Part shown: positions 18,105 to 27,408 of the stretch, piece after piece
Numbering within the stretch: the first letter of the stretch is position 1
Layout: each line of letters starts with the position of its first letter
DNA from: Chitinophaga sp. CB10
GTDB taxonomy: Bacteria > Bacteroidota > Bacteroidia > Chitinophagales > Chitinophagaceae
Reading direction: 5' to 3'
Length of the DNA stretch: 64,000 bases
Assembly (NCBI GenBank): GCA_001870995.2
Contig: MLAV02000018.1
Span: 1 to 64,000, forward strand
The notes under the pieces: generated by a model
What the model was told of the DNA's origin: nothing
The model's database searches: none
The model's input: the letters and a program-made list of their open reading frames with translations, nothing else
Made by a program: the position numbers and the translations under genes

Positions 18105-19057
18105 AATTCTCCTTTCAAGATTTCACTCAATACTGCCTGCGCCGCCCATACGCGGTTGCCCGCTTCAGGGATCACGATGGAGTTAGGTCCATCCAGCACT
18201 TCGTCGGCGATCACCACATTCCTGCGGACAGGGAGGCAGTGCATTACCTTGGCGTTATTGGTATTTTTGAGCTTTGCGTTGTCCACCATCCAGCTGCTGT
18301 CCGTGCAGGTGATCTTACCATAGTCCCTGTAGGAGGACCAGTTTTTCACGTACACAAAGTCAGCATCTTTCAGCGCTTCGTCCTGGTTGTATTCGATACG
18401 GGCGCCTTTGGTGAATTTCTCATCCAGTTCATAACCTTCCGGGTGGGTGATCACAAAATCCGCTTCGCCCCAGGCATTGATCCACTGCGCGAAAGAGTTA
18501 GGTACGGCCTGTGGCAGCGCTTTTACGTGCGGCGCCCAGGTCATTACCACTTTCGGTTTGCGTGGCTCGTTCCACCTTTCCTTGATGGTAATCACATCCG
18601 TCAAACTTTGCAGGGGGTGTAAAGTGGCGCTTTCCAGGCTCACTACCGGCACGCCTGCGTATTTGATGAACTGGTTGATGTATTTCTCTGTATAATCTTC
18701 TTCCTTGTTTTTCAGACCAGGGAATGTACGGATGGCGAGAATATCGAAGTATTGTCCCATTACCGCAGCGGCTTCCTTTACGTGTTCGGAAGTATTCCCG
18801 TTCATGATAACGCCGTCATTCATTTCCAGCTGCCACCCTTCCTTATCAATATTGAAAACGATCGGTTCCATGCCCAGGTTTTTGGCAGCCACCTGTGTAC
18901 TCAGGCGGGTACGCAAACTTGGGTTCAGGAATATCATTCCCAACGTCTTGTCTTTTCCTAATGCTCTATCCTTGAAGGGATTTTTTTTGTACTCCAGTGC
19001 AATGTCTACCAAACGCGGGACACTGGGAACATCGGCTGTTGAAATAAACTGTTTCAT
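18101..19057 (-). CDS. argF': N-acyl-L-ornithine carbamoyltransferase (AOTCase/SOTCase type)
   Basis: Transfers carbamoyl to N-acylornithine. 318 residues. Carbamoyl-phosphate loop FLNPSLRTRLS (residues 43-53) differs from the STRT of ordinary OTC, and the HCLPVRRN motif (273-280) together with EGWQLE (73-78) marks the acylornithine branch known from Xanthomonas and Bacteroides. Position 90 region reads NGNTSEH; the residue that separates acetyl- from succinyl-ornithine users in that loop cannot be assigned by eye. Starts 2 bp after argD and overlaps argB. Confidence 0.93.
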   Translation of the reverse strand: MKQFISTADVPSVPRLVDIALEYKKNPFKDRALGKDKTLGMIFLNPSLRTRLSTQVAAKNLGMEPIVFNIDKEGWQLEMNDGVIMNGNTSEHVKEAAAVMGQYFDILAIRTFPGLKNKEEDYTEKYINQFIKYAGVPVVSLESATLHPLQSLTDVITIKERWNEPRKPKVVMTWAPHVKALPQAVPNSFAQWINAWGEADFVITHPEGYELDEKFTKGARIEYNQDEALKDADFVYVKNWSSYRDYGKITCTDSSWMVDNAKLKNTNNAKVMHCLPVRRNVVIADEVLDGPNSIVIPEAGNRVWAAQAVLSEILKGEL

Positions 19058-19059
19058 TA

Positions 19060-20184
19060 TTATTTCACTTCTTTTCTGAATGCTTCTAAAAATTGGTCTG
19101 CATGTGCCCGGGTAAGCGCCAGGGACGGTAACAGGCGGATCACATTTGGTTTTGCTTCACCGGTGAAGATCTTATGTGTACCCAGCAGGTTTTTCCTTAC
19201 ATGGGCCAGTTCTTCCGGCAGCTCAATGCCAATCATCAAACCGCGGCCTCTTACTTCCAGCACCTGGTCAAACTTCTTCAGTTCATTGATCAGGTATCCG
19301 CCAACGGTGGCAGCGTTCTGCATCAGGTTTTCTGACTCGATCACTTCCAGCACTGCCAGCGCTGCTGCGCAGGCCAGGTGGTTGCCTCCGAAGGTGGTGC
19401 CCAGCATACCGTGGCTGGCGGCGATTTTAGGGGAGATAATGATACCTCCGATGGGGAAGCCATTACCCATACCTTTTGCCATCGTATAGATGTCGGCGTT
19501 AACGCCGGCATAATCATGCGAGAAGAATTTGCCGCTTCTGCCGTAGCCGCATTGCACGGAGTCAGCAATGAATACAGCGTTGTGCGCATCGCAGAGGGAG
19601 CGGATTTTTTGCAGGAAAGATTCGGACGCTACCCTGATACCGCCTACGCCCTGGATGCCTTCGATGATCACGGAAGAAACTTCGTGATCCCTGAAAGCCT
19701 GTTCCAGCGCCGCTTCGTCCAGCCATGGCAGGAACACGACGTTATCGGTTTCATTAACCGGCGCAACGATTTTAGGATTGTCCGTTGCGGCCACTGCCAG
19801 GGAAGTACGGCCGTGGAAGGATTTCCTGAATGCGATCACTTTCTTTTTACCATTGTGAAAAGAAGCCAGTTTCAGCGCATTTTCGTTGGCTTCCGCACCG
19901 GAGTTGCAGAGGAACAGCTGATAGTCCTCTTTTCCGGAAACCTTGCCCAGCAAAGCTGCCAGCTGCTCCTGCAGGGGCATTTTGATAGAGTTGGAATAGA
20001 AGCCGATTTTATGGAGCTGGTCTGTAAGGCGTTTCACATAGTGAGGGTGCGTGTGACCGATGGAGATCACGGCATGGCCGCCATACAGGTCCAGGTATTC
20101 AGTGCCCTTATCGTCCCAAACATTGGAGCCGAGGGCTTTATCAATAACGATATTATTAACCGGATAAACGTCGAAGAGTTTCAT
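19060..20184 (-). CDS. argD: N-acylornithine aminotransferase
   Basis: PLP enzyme that converts N-acylglutamate semialdehyde to N-acylornithine. 374 residues, class-III aminotransferase fold: SGAEANENALK (95-105), FHGRT (123-127), IADSVQCGYGRSG (206-218) with the PLP-binding Asp, and the Schiff-base Lys-237 in TMAKGMGNG. Sits between argC and argF' with 31 and 2 bp spacing, all on one strand. Confidence 0.95.
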   Translation of the reverse strand: MKLFDVYPVNNIVIDKALGSNVWDDKGTEYLDLYGGHAVISIGHTHPHYVKRLTDQLHKIGFYSNSIKMPLQEQLAALLGKVSGKEDYQLFLCNSGAEANENALKLASFHNGKKKVIAFRKSFHGRTSLAVAATDNPKIVAPVNETDNVVFLPWLDEAALEQAFRDHEVSSVIIEGIQGVGGIRVASESFLQKIRSLCDAHNAVFIADSVQCGYGRSGKFFSHDYAGVNADIYTMAKGMGNGFPIGGIIISPKIAASHGMLGTTFGGNHLACAAALAVLEVIESENLMQNAATVGGYLINELKKFDQVLEVRGRGLMIGIELPEELAHVRKNLLGTHKIFTGEAKPNVIRLLPSLALTRAHADQFLEAFRKEVK

Positions 20185-20215
20185 TTGTAATTTCAGATTG
20201 ACAATTAAAAAAGGT

Positions 20216-21199
20216 TTAGAAAACGATGGACTTCAGTTTGAGTCCTGCCGTTTCATCCAGTCCGCACATCAGGTTCATATTCTGTACAGCCTGACCGGAA
20301 GCGCCTTTTACCAGGTTGTCCTCTATGGAATGGATCACCAGTTTCTCTCCCACTTTTTCCAGTTGTATCAGCACCTTATTGGTATTCACCACCTGTTTGA
20401 GGTCTATCTGTTTTGTGCTCACATGCGTGAATGGATGACCAGCGTAAAATTCCTGGTACAACTGCACGGCGCCTTCCAGTGACAGATCGCTCTGCAGATA
20501 GGAAGTCACCCAGATGCCTCTTGGGAAATCACCTCTTACCGGAACAAAGTTTACATCTGCTGTATATCCAGGCTGCAGTTGTTGTAAGCTTCGTCGGATT
20601 TCTTTAAGGTGTTGGTGTGTTAATACTTTGTAGGTGGAGATATTATTTGCCCTCCAGGTAAAGTGTGAAGTAGCCTGCAGGCTTTGTCCCGCTCCGGTTG
20701 AGCCGGTGATACCAGTGGTATGGACTTCTTTCAGTACTCCGGCTTTCGCCAAAGGAAGGAGTCCTAACTGGATAGCGGTAGCAAAGCAGCCGGGATTCGC
20801 GATATTGGTTGCCGTTTTGATGGCATCCCTGTTCAGTTCAGGCAGGCCGTACACAAAGGTTCTTCCTTTCACGCTTTCGCCTAAACGAAAATCCTGGCTG
20901 AGGTCAATGATCTTCACGTGGTCTGCAATATCATTTGCTTCCACGAACTTTTTGGATTCGCCATGACCCAGGCAGAGGAACATCACATCGATGTCGTTGC
21001 TCAGTTCGCCGCTGAAGGTCAGTTCGGTTTCGCCCAGCAGGTCCGCATGTACGGCGTACAGCGGGTTACCTGCGTTGCTCCGGCTGTGCACAAAGGAGAT
21101 GGTCACATCCGGGTGGTTCAACAAAAGCCGGATCATTTCGCCACCGGTGTAACCGGCGCCGCCAACGATTCCTGCTTTTATTTTATTGGAATTACTCAT
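20216..21199 (-). CDS. argC: N-acyl-gamma-glutamyl-phosphate reductase
   Basis: NADPH-dependent reduction of N-acylglutamyl phosphate to the semialdehyde. 327 residues. N-terminal Rossmann motif GIVGGAGYTG (10-19) and the catalytic Cys-138 in ANPGCFATA; HFTWRANNI and RGDFPRGIW are further conserved pieces. Three bases separate it from argG, so the two are cotranscribed. Confidence 0.96.
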   Translation of the reverse strand: MSNSNKIKAGIVGGAGYTGGEMIRLLLNHPDVTISFVHSRSNAGNPLYAVHADLLGETELTFSGELSNDIDVMFLCLGHGESKKFVEANDIADHVKIIDLSQDFRLGESVKGRTFVYGLPELNRDAIKTATNIANPGCFATAIQLGLLPLAKAGVLKEVHTTGITGSTGAGQSLQATSHFTWRANNISTYKVLTHQHLKEIRRSLQQLQPGYTADVNFVPVRGDFPRGIWVTSYLQSDLSLEGAVQLYQEFYAGHPFTHVSTKQIDLKQVVNTNKVLIQLEKVGEKLVIHSIEDNLVKGASGQAVQNMNLMCGLDETAGLKLKSIVF

Positions 21200-21202
21200 T
21201 GC

Positions 21203-22396
21203 TTATTTGTTGTCATTTTTTACCTGATGCCAGATCATGGTCTGGTTACCGAAGATTTTGCTGAAGCCTCTCACGTCGTCACCGGACCAGCCGCTGTTCA
21301 TTTCGCCGTATTTGCCGAATTTGCTGCTCATCAGGTCGTAAGGACTTTGGATACCGGTTACCTGGAAGCGGTAAGGCATCAGGGTTACATATACTTCACC
21401 GGTTACATTTTCCTGGGAGTGCTGGAGGAATGCTTCGATGTCGCGCATTACAGGGTCCATGATCTGGCCTTCGTGCATCCAGTTACCATAGAACTGCGCC
21501 AGTTGGTCTTTCCAGCTCAGCTGCCATTTGGTGAGTACATGTTTTTCCAGGGCGTGGTGCGCTTTCAGGATTACCATTGGCGCGGCGGCTTCGAAACCTA
21601 CGCGGCCTTTGATGCCGATGATGGTGTCGCCCACGTGGATATCGCGACCGATAGCGTAAGGGCCGGCAATAGTTTGCAGGTATTGGATGGCTTCGGAGGG
21701 ATGTGCGAATTTCTTGTCGTTGATACCGGTCAGTTCACCTTTTTCGAACACCAGTTTCACCTGCTCTTCACCATTTTTGGTGAGTTGGGTAGGCCATGCG
21801 GATTCAGGGAGCATACCGTTGGAGGTCAGGGTTTCCTTACCGCCTACAGAAGTACCCCAGATACCTTTGTTGATGGAGTACATGGCTTTTTCGAAGTTCA
21901 TGTCCACCCCTTTGGATTTCAGGTAGGAGATTTCTTCTTCGCGGCTCAGTTTCATATCGCGGATCGGAGTGATGATTTCCACACCTGGGATCATAATGTG
22001 GAATACCATGTCAAAACGAACCTGGTCGTTACCTGCGCCGGTAGAACCATGGGCCACAGCGTCAGCGCCTACTTCCTTCACATATTCGGCAATGGCGAGC
22101 GCCTGGCTCATACGCTCAGCGGAAACGCTCAGGGGGTAAGTGTTGTTCTTCAGTACGTTTCCGAAGATCAGGTATTTGATAACGCCGTCGTAGTAACTGC
22201 GGATTGCATTAACGGTTTTATGGCTCTTAACACCCAGGTTGATAGCGCGCTTCTCGATCTCCTGTAATTCTTCCTCAGAAAAACCGCCTGTATTTACGAT
22301 CACAGAATGCACTTCATAACCTTTTTCCTCGGTCAGATATTTAACGCAATAGGAAGTATCAAGTCCTCCGCTAAATCCCAGTACTACTTTTTTCAT
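21203..22396 (-). CDS. argG: Argininosuccinate synthase
   Basis: ATP-dependent condensation of citrulline with aspartate. 397 residues, normal size. PP-loop FSGGLDTS (8-15) for ATP, AHGSTGAGNDQVRF for citrulline/aspartate binding and the IKGRVGFEAAAPMV segment are visible. It is the first Arg enzyme in the operon after the acyltransferase gene, 47 bp downstream of it. Confidence 0.97.
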   Translation of the reverse strand: MKKVVLGFSGGLDTSYCVKYLTEEKGYEVHSVIVNTGGFSEEELQEIEKRAINLGVKSHKTVNAIRSYYDGVIKYLIFGNVLKNNTYPLSVSAERMSQALAIAEYVKEVGADAVAHGSTGAGNDQVRFDMVFHIMIPGVEIITPIRDMKLSREEEISYLKSKGVDMNFEKAMYSINKGIWGTSVGGKETLTSNGMLPESAWPTQLTKNGEEQVKLVFEKGELTGINDKKFAHPSEAIQYLQTIAGPYAIGRDIHVGDTIIGIKGRVGFEAAAPMVILKAHHALEKHVLTKWQLSWKDQLAQFYGNWMHEGQIMDPVMRDIEAFLQHSQENVTGEVYVTLMPYRFQVTGIQSPYDLMSSKFGKYGEMNSGWSGDDVRGFSKIFGNQTMIWHQVKNDNK

Positions 22397-22443
22397 TATA
22401 ACAACGTTTTATTCAGATAACAATATTTTTTACAAGGTGCCTG

Positions 22444-23235
22444 TCAGAAGAAGAACAGGAATTTCTTTTTAGCGCCTGCAGCGCCGCCTTCTTTTTTGCT
22501 GTTGAGCAATACGAATCTTTTGAACCGCAGCCAGCGTTCGTAGAGTTTGATGTTGCCTTTGAAGCGGCGACGGCGGCGTTCGTGATGAATGCGGCCGTTA
22601 GCGGCAACAGACATTTTCATTTTCTCCATTTCGGCTTCTGCAGCGGCGGCTTCCGCTTTGGCGGCCATCGCTTTCTCTTCCGCTTCCTTCAGCTTTTCAG
22701 CCGGATCATAGAGCATGGCGGTGCAAAGACAGTTCTTACGGTTTTTTGCTGTAAGAATATCAAAATTCACGCAACTGCGGCAGCCTTTCCAGAATTCTTC
22801 ATCATCTGTTAACTCGGAATAAGTAACAGGCTCGTAACCCAGCTCTGAGTTAATTTTCATCACGGCCAGGCCGGTGGTCAAACCAAATATTTTGGAATCA
22901 GGATATTTCTGACGGGAGAGTTCGAATATTTTCTTTTTAATCGATTTAGCTACACCATGCCCACGAAACGCCGGATTCACGATCAGTCCTGAGTTGGCAA
23001 CAAATTTCTCATGGCCCCAGGCTTCAATATAGCAGAAGCCTACCCATTCGCCCTTGTCCGTAACTGCAATGACAGCCTTACCTTCCTGCATCTTCAGTTC
23101 CACATAAGCCGGGGAACGCTTTGCAATTCCGGTTCCACGAGCTTTGGCAGAAGACTCCATCTCATCGGTGATGGTCTTTGAATAGTGTATATCGTCAGGA
23201 GTGGCTACCCTAACGATTATATGCTGATTTTCCAA
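22444..23235 (-). CDS. GNAT acyltransferase, candidate N-acylglutamate synthase of the operon
   Basis: 263 residues. Residues 1-140 form a GNAT domain with the acyl-CoA loop NPAFRGHGVAKSI; the rest is unusual. Next comes a Cys cluster (GCRSC...NRKNCLC) that could bind metal, then an Ala/Glu/Lys-rich helix (about 175-212) likely to be coiled coil, and a very basic tail (RRRRRFKGN, KKFLFFF end). Being first in the arginine operon, and with no argA or argJ in it, it is the best candidate for acetylating or succinylating glutamate. Related GNAT genes occupy this place in other Bacteroidota; assignment here is by context. Confidence 0.75.
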   Translation of the reverse strand: MENQHIIVRVATPDDIHYSKTITDEMESSAKARGTGIAKRSPAYVELKMQEGKAVIAVTDKGEWVGFCYIEAWGHEKFVANSGLIVNPAFRGHGVAKSIKKKIFELSRQKYPDSKIFGLTTGLAVMKINSELGYEPVTYSELTDDEEFWKGCRSCVNFDILTAKNRKNCLCTAMLYDPAEKLKEAEEKAMAAKAEAAAAEAEMEKMKMSVAANGRIHHERRRRRFKGNIKLYERWLRFKRFVLLNSKKEGGAAGAKKKFLFFF

Positions 23236-23520
23236 CTTTTAAAATTGAAATCGTGAATCAATAAACTACATTGAATGCTTTCCATTACTGGAAAAAGAGA
23301 AACACCTTATGACTGGGGATCATGGTGCGACAGCGAGTCAATATGACGGAGCGCTATCAAATTCTAGGTCGTCGGGAAAGGTATCTAAAGACATTGAACC
23401 CAACAGAATATACCCCTTTATTTAAAGCGGGATGATATGCGGAGATGTTGGTATGAGTTGCGGTTTTTTCCAACTTCAGTTCAGCGTTAAATTGTTATAA
23501 ATATTGTCTTTAGTTTAGAT
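23236..23520 (-). promoter_or_regulatory. Long leader of the arginine operon, candidate regulatory RNA
   Basis: About 285 nt lie between the predicted start of transcription and the first gene. The minus-strand RNA can fold a hairpin with GUCA-AUA-UGAC inside AGCG/CGCU arms (23331-23362 region) and another from CUUUUUCC/GGAAAG (23277-23300). It also contains a short open frame of 18 codons (MSLDTFPDDLEFDSAPSY, near 23340-23396) that ends before the hairpin. No known riboswitch class was matched by eye. This stretch holds no other gene. Confidence 0.4.
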
Positions 23521-23526
23521 TATCCG

Positions 23527-23561
23527 CAAAGTTATAACATTATATTTTTAATTGGTCCAAA
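23527..23561 (-). promoter_or_regulatory. Promoter of the arginine operon
   Basis: TAACTTTG (23534-23527) fits the -7 box TAnnTTTG and TTTGG (23561-23557) fits the -33 box, with 23 bp between, at the long end of the accepted range. It faces the GNAT-argG operon and is the only such pair in the gap. Confidence 0.6.
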
Positions 23562-23603
23562 TTTTTTTGGCCAACGGCAAATTTTTTCAACCCGTTAACA
23601 GAA

Positions 23604-23642
23604 AATGCCCCTGCTGCCAACTTCTCAGGCAACAGAGGCATT
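23604..23642 (-). terminator. Terminator after the fucosidase gene
   Basis: Stem AATGCC-CTG-TGCC against GGCA-CAG-GGCATT with single-base mismatches, ending 21 bp after the fucosidase stop and followed on the minus strand by TTTTC and, further on, TTTTTT. Confidence 0.7.
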
Positions 23643-23662
23643 ACAGATATAATATTTATTTA

Positions 23663-25693
23663 CTATCTGGTGATAATTCCCAGTTCGGCCACGCTGATCT
23701 TTTTATCCCCTTCCACTGCCGGCCGGGTGGCCACCAGCTTGATATAGCGCGCTTTTACAGGGCTGAAGGCCACGGATTGCTGCACCGGGTTGTTTTTTAT
23801 GTTGGCGAACATACCTGCGGCGGCTTTGGACCAGGTATTTCCGTCCTCGCTGGTATAAAATTCATATCCATATATGATGCCGCCAATATGCTCATTTGTC
23901 ACAGGAGTGTAAGTGAAGCCTTTGAGCGTCAGTGTTTCCCCAAGGTTTACGACCAGTTCCTGCGGCGCTCCTGCTTCGCTGACCCAGGCGCTGCCGGCGT
24001 TACCGTCAATCGCTTTCACGGCGGCGGCAGGCTGCACGGTCCATTTAGCAGGGGCTACGTCGTAGCTCGCGGTAGTAACGGCGCTGCGTTCGGCTTTTCC
24101 GTTTTCTTCGTGGATGGACACCGCTTTTACTATGCCGCCCATCGGCAGAGAGATTGCCTCGCCTGTTTTGTAGAGGCGGGAGTTGACAGTCGGCTCGCTG
24201 CCATCGGTAGTATAATATATATGTTGGTCTACCGTAGCGTTGCTGATCACCACCTCTCCTTTGCTATTCCGCTTCAAAACCGGCTGGGTGACCAGTACAG
24301 GGGCCAGGTAAAGCCCTACTTCACGGATCACCGGACAAGCTTTAGCGTCCAGGATGTTCACCCGCACCTGGGTGGTAGTAAGCTTAGGCAGCTCCAATAT
24401 TCTTTTGTGGCCGATGGTAGTGGCTGTGGCCACTTCCCGGAAGCGGCCGTTCTCCAATACTTCCACGGAGAATGCCTTGACACGTTGTCCCAGTTTGATA
24501 TATTCTTCCAGACTGATTCTGTTGAAAGAAACCGGCTGTTTGAAAGTAAGGGTAAAGGAGGCGGTAGTGGCGTCGTCCGGGGTAGCCCAGTAGGTATCCG
24601 GGTTACCGTCGTTCAGGTGGCTGACTTTCACCGCGCTGTTGTTGCGGCGGGTAACGCTGGCGGAGGCGACTGCCCTGCGGGCCAGGTTATTTTTAAAAGT
24701 AGCGTCCAGCACGCGGCGCAGCTCCATGAGGCGGGTGGAATCGTTCTTATGAATTACCCCTTCCCTGCTCACGGGCACGTTCAGGATCAGGTTGCCGTTG
24801 CGGCCAACGGAGCCGTAGTAGATTTTGAGGAGGTCCTGCAGGGATTTTACTTTATCGTCAGTATCCGGGCTATAAAACCATCCCGGGCGGATGCTCACAT
24901 CGCATTCCGCCGGCACCCAGGCTTCCCCGTCTTCCACGCCTTCGTTCAGCTGCTGCTGTGGCGGCGCGGCTCTTCCCGGGCCATATCCTTTGATGTTCAA
25001 GGTGCTCCAGTTGGTAGTGCCGGCAATGCCGTTTTCGTTGCCTACCCAGCGGCAGCCGGGGCCAACGTCGCTAAAGATAACAGCGTTGGGTTGCAGTTTG
25101 TGAACGGTATTATTAAAGAGTTCGAAATCGTACTTCTGTGGTTTGGTGCCATCGTTGGCGCCGTCGAACCATTGCTCAAACACGGGTCCGTAGTTGCTCA
25201 GCACTTCGGTGAGGGTGTTCACGAAGGTCTGGTTGTACCTGGGCGTACCGTAGTCAGGATGGTTACGGTCCCACGGGGACAGATACACGCCGAATTTCAG
25301 TCCGTATTCCTTACAGGCTGCGGAGAGTTCCTTGAGGATATCGCCTTTATACATGCTCTCGCGCACGGTATGCGTACTGTATTTGCTGGGCCAGAGGCAG
25401 AAGCCGTCGTGGTGTTTGGCGGTCAGCACGATTCCCTTCATGCCGGCGAGTTTGGCCGTACGGGCCCATTGGCGGGCGTCTACATGAGTAGGGTTGAATA
25501 CTTTAGGGTCCTCGTCCCCGTGTCCCCATTCCTTATTGGTAAAGGTGTTGGGGCCGAAATGGATGAACATGTAATATTCCATGTCGTTCCACTCCAGCTG
25601 AGATTTGGAAGGTAAAGCGCCATAAGGCTTGATTTCCTGAGCCATTGCCATGTTGCAGGCAAGCAGACCTGCAAGTATTGGTGTAATTTTCAT
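23663..25693 (-). CDS. Exported GH29 alpha-L-fucosidase with two F5/8-type domains
   Basis: 676 residues, Sec signal (to AMAQ, about residue 19). Residues 30-335 form a GH29 catalytic barrel: FIHFGPNTF, TAKHHDGFCLW (91-101) and the nucleophile Asp-177 in FEQWFDGAN. Then a discoidin/F5/8 domain (about 340-465), a short CHB_HEX_C-like linker (YYTTDGSEPTVNS) and a second F5/8 domain to the end. Residues around the nucleophile and the ENGIAGTTNWSTLN segment point to the subfamily active on alpha-1,3/1,4-linked fucose, but this is inferred. Acts in the periplasm or outside and fits with the GH20, GH109 and glycosylasparaginase genes nearby. Confidence 0.92.
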   Translation of the reverse strand: MKITPILAGLLACNMAMAQEIKPYGALPSKSQLEWNDMEYYMFIHFGPNTFTNKEWGHGDEDPKVFNPTHVDARQWARTAKLAGMKGIVLTAKHHDGFCLWPSKYSTHTVRESMYKGDILKELSAACKEYGLKFGVYLSPWDRNHPDYGTPRYNQTFVNTLTEVLSNYGPVFEQWFDGANDGTKPQKYDFELFNNTVHKLQPNAVIFSDVGPGCRWVGNENGIAGTTNWSTLNIKGYGPGRAAPPQQQLNEGVEDGEAWVPAECDVSIRPGWFYSPDTDDKVKSLQDLLKIYYGSVGRNGNLILNVPVSREGVIHKNDSTRLMELRRVLDATFKNNLARRAVASASVTRRNNSAVKVSHLNDGNPDTYWATPDDATTASFTLTFKQPVSFNRISLEEYIKLGQRVKAFSVEVLENGRFREVATATTIGHKRILELPKLTTTQVRVNILDAKACPVIREVGLYLAPVLVTQPVLKRNSKGEVVISNATVDQHIYYTTDGSEPTVNSRLYKTGEAISLPMGGIVKAVSIHEENGKAERSAVTTASYDVAPAKWTVQPAAAVKAIDGNAGSAWVSEAGAPQELVVNLGETLTLKGFTYTPVTNEHIGGIIYGYEFYTSEDGNTWSKAAAGMFANIKNNPVQQSVAFSPVKARYIKLVATRPAVEGDKKISVAELGIITR

Positions 25694-25978
25694 GGATCAC
25701 TGTTTGATTAGGTCACTGGCGAAGATAAGTCAGATATCTCTGCAGCAGCTAAAGGTAATTTAGCTATTTATAATGCTGAATTAGCATTGTGAGGAACGGT
25801 CGGATCCTCTGTTGTAAACATTACGCTTATCCATCGATTGCAAAACCAGAGCGGATTTGCAGACCGTTTATCACAAAAATGTAAGAAAATAGTTGACCTG
25901 CATTACTTTGCTTCATCTTATTTTATAAATTTAGCCTCTTCTGAACGTATTATAATACGCTATTTAAACAACTGAACA
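25694..25978. promoter_or_regulatory. Divergent intergenic region with a 14-bp palindrome
   Basis: Separates the fucosidase (minus) and GH109 (plus) genes. The perfect palindrome CGTATTATAATACG lies at 25945-25958, only 21 bp before the GH109 start, and could be an operator. No exact TAnnTTTG box was found on either strand. Confidence 0.35.
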
Positions 25979-27376
25979 ATGATGAAACAACCACTGCATC
26001 GCAGAAGTTTTCTCAAAAACACCGCAGCAGCAGGTATTGGCCTGTCTATGCTGGGTTCTTCTGCAAAGCTTTTCGCAAATGAAAAAAAACCAAAAGTTAG
26101 AGTTGGCCTGATTGGCGTGGGCGCCCGTGGATTGAGCCATCTGGACCTCGCACTTCGCAGAGAAGATGTGGATGTAGTTGCCTTTGCCGATCCTGATACT
26201 GCTTACACGGTGCCAAAAGCGAGGGATATGATCACCAAAGCTTACGGTGCAAAACGTAAGGTGGCTGAATACACTAACGGTCCGGAAGATTTTCGCAACA
26301 TGCTGAAACGGGATGACATCGATGCGGTGATCATCGCGACGCCGTGGGAATGGCATTCCATCATGGCGATTGCAGCAATGAAAGCGGGAAAGATCCCTGC
26401 AGTGGAAGTATGTGGCGCTTCTGACATCCAGGAGTGCTGGGAACTGGTGAACACGAGCGAATCTACAGGCATTCCTGTATTCGGTATGGAAAACGTGTGC
26501 TACCGCCGCGATGTAATGGCGGTACTGCAAATGGTGCGTCAGGGCCTGTTCGGCGAGCTCACACACTTACAAGGTGGCTACCAGCACGACTTACGCGCCG
26601 TTAAATTCAACAACGGTAAACAATATTATGGCGGTGGCGTGGAATTTGGTGAGAACGCGCTCTCCGAAGCTAAATGGAGAACCAACCACTCCGTTCACCG
26701 CAATGGCGACCTGTATCCATCCCATGGTCTGGGTCCTATCTGCAATGCCATCAACATCAACCGTGGTAACCGTTTGCTGTCCCTGACTTCTGTGGCAACA
26801 AAATCCCGCGGTCTGCACAAATACATCGTTGACAACAGCAGCGAAAGTCATCCGAACGCGAAGGTGAACTTCAAACTGGGCGACATCGTTTCTACCCTGA
26901 TCACTACGAACAATGGGGAAACGATCATGCTGTCGCACGACACGAACAGTCCGCGCCCTTACTCCCTGAACTTCCGCGTACAAGGTACCAATGGCCTGTG
27001 GATGGATGATCAGAAACAGATCTATATCGAGAAAGTGAGCCCTAAACATGATGTTTGGGAAAGCACCGGTAAGTTCGACGATCCTTCCAGCTACTACGGC
27101 AAGTACGATCATCCGCTGTGGAAACGCTATGCGAAAGATGCAGCCGGCGCTGGTCATGGTGGTATGGACTGGTTTGTAATGAACTCCTTCATTGAGAGTA
27201 TCAAACGCGGTGCGCCGTTTGCGCTGGACGTATATGATATGGCTACCTGGTATGCGATTACTCCGCTGACCGAGCAGTCTATCCAGGAAGGCGGCAGCGT
27301 ACAGTATATTCCTGACTTCACCCGCGGCCGCTGGATGAACAGGAAACCGATCTTCGCTTTGGATGATCAGTATTAA
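25979..27376 (+). CDS. Tat-exported GH109-type glycosidase (Gfo/Idh/MocA fold)
   Basis: 465 residues. Tat signal RRSFLK (8-13) with a hydrophobic stretch. NAD-binding motif GLIGVGARG (43-51), then DADAVIIATPWEWH-like second helix, ENVCYRR, HRNGDLYPSHGLGP (240-253) and GHGGMD (392-397). The last two are diagnostic for GH109, enzymes that hydrolyse terminal alpha-GalNAc through a tightly held NAD+ and redox steps. Other Gfo/Idh/MocA proteins share the NAD fold but not these motifs, so GH109 membership is well supported; the substrate is inferred. Two adjacent ATGs (25979, 25982) are possible starts. Confidence 0.85.
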   Translation: MMKQPLHRRSFLKNTAAAGIGLSMLGSSAKLFANEKKPKVRVGLIGVGARGLSHLDLALRREDVDVVAFADPDTAYTVPKARDMITKAYGAKRKVAEYTNGPEDFRNMLKRDDIDAVIIATPWEWHSIMAIAAMKAGKIPAVEVCGASDIQECWELVNTSESTGIPVFGMENVCYRRDVMAVLQMVRQGLFGELTHLQGGYQHDLRAVKFNNGKQYYGGGVEFGENALSEAKWRTNHSVHRNGDLYPSHGLGPICNAININRGNRLLSLTSVATKSRGLHKYIVDNSSESHPNAKVNFKLGDIVSTLITTNNGETIMLSHDTNSPRPYSLNFRVQGTNGLWMDDQKQIYIEKVSPKHDVWESTGKFDDPSSYYGKYDHPLWKRYAKDAAGAGHGGMDWFVMNSFIESIKRGAPFALDVYDMATWYAITPLTEQSIQEGGSVQYIPDFTRGRWMNRKPIFALDDQY

Positions 27377-27408
27377 GAGATAGTTGAATTATAAAGTACT
27401 AACGGGAA

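Noticed and set aside
20918..22267. Plus-strand frame of 449 codons opposite argG/argC
   Set aside because: Antisense shadow of two well-identified enzymes.
23340..23396. 18-codon ORF in the arginine leader as a leader peptide of attenuation
   Set aside because: No Arg codons and no coupled terminator hairpin could be shown; kept only as part of the leader finding.
23552..25615. Plus-strand frame of 687 codons opposite the fucosidase
   Set aside because: Longer than the GH29 gene by a few codons but antisense, no fold-like pattern; GH29 motifs decide.
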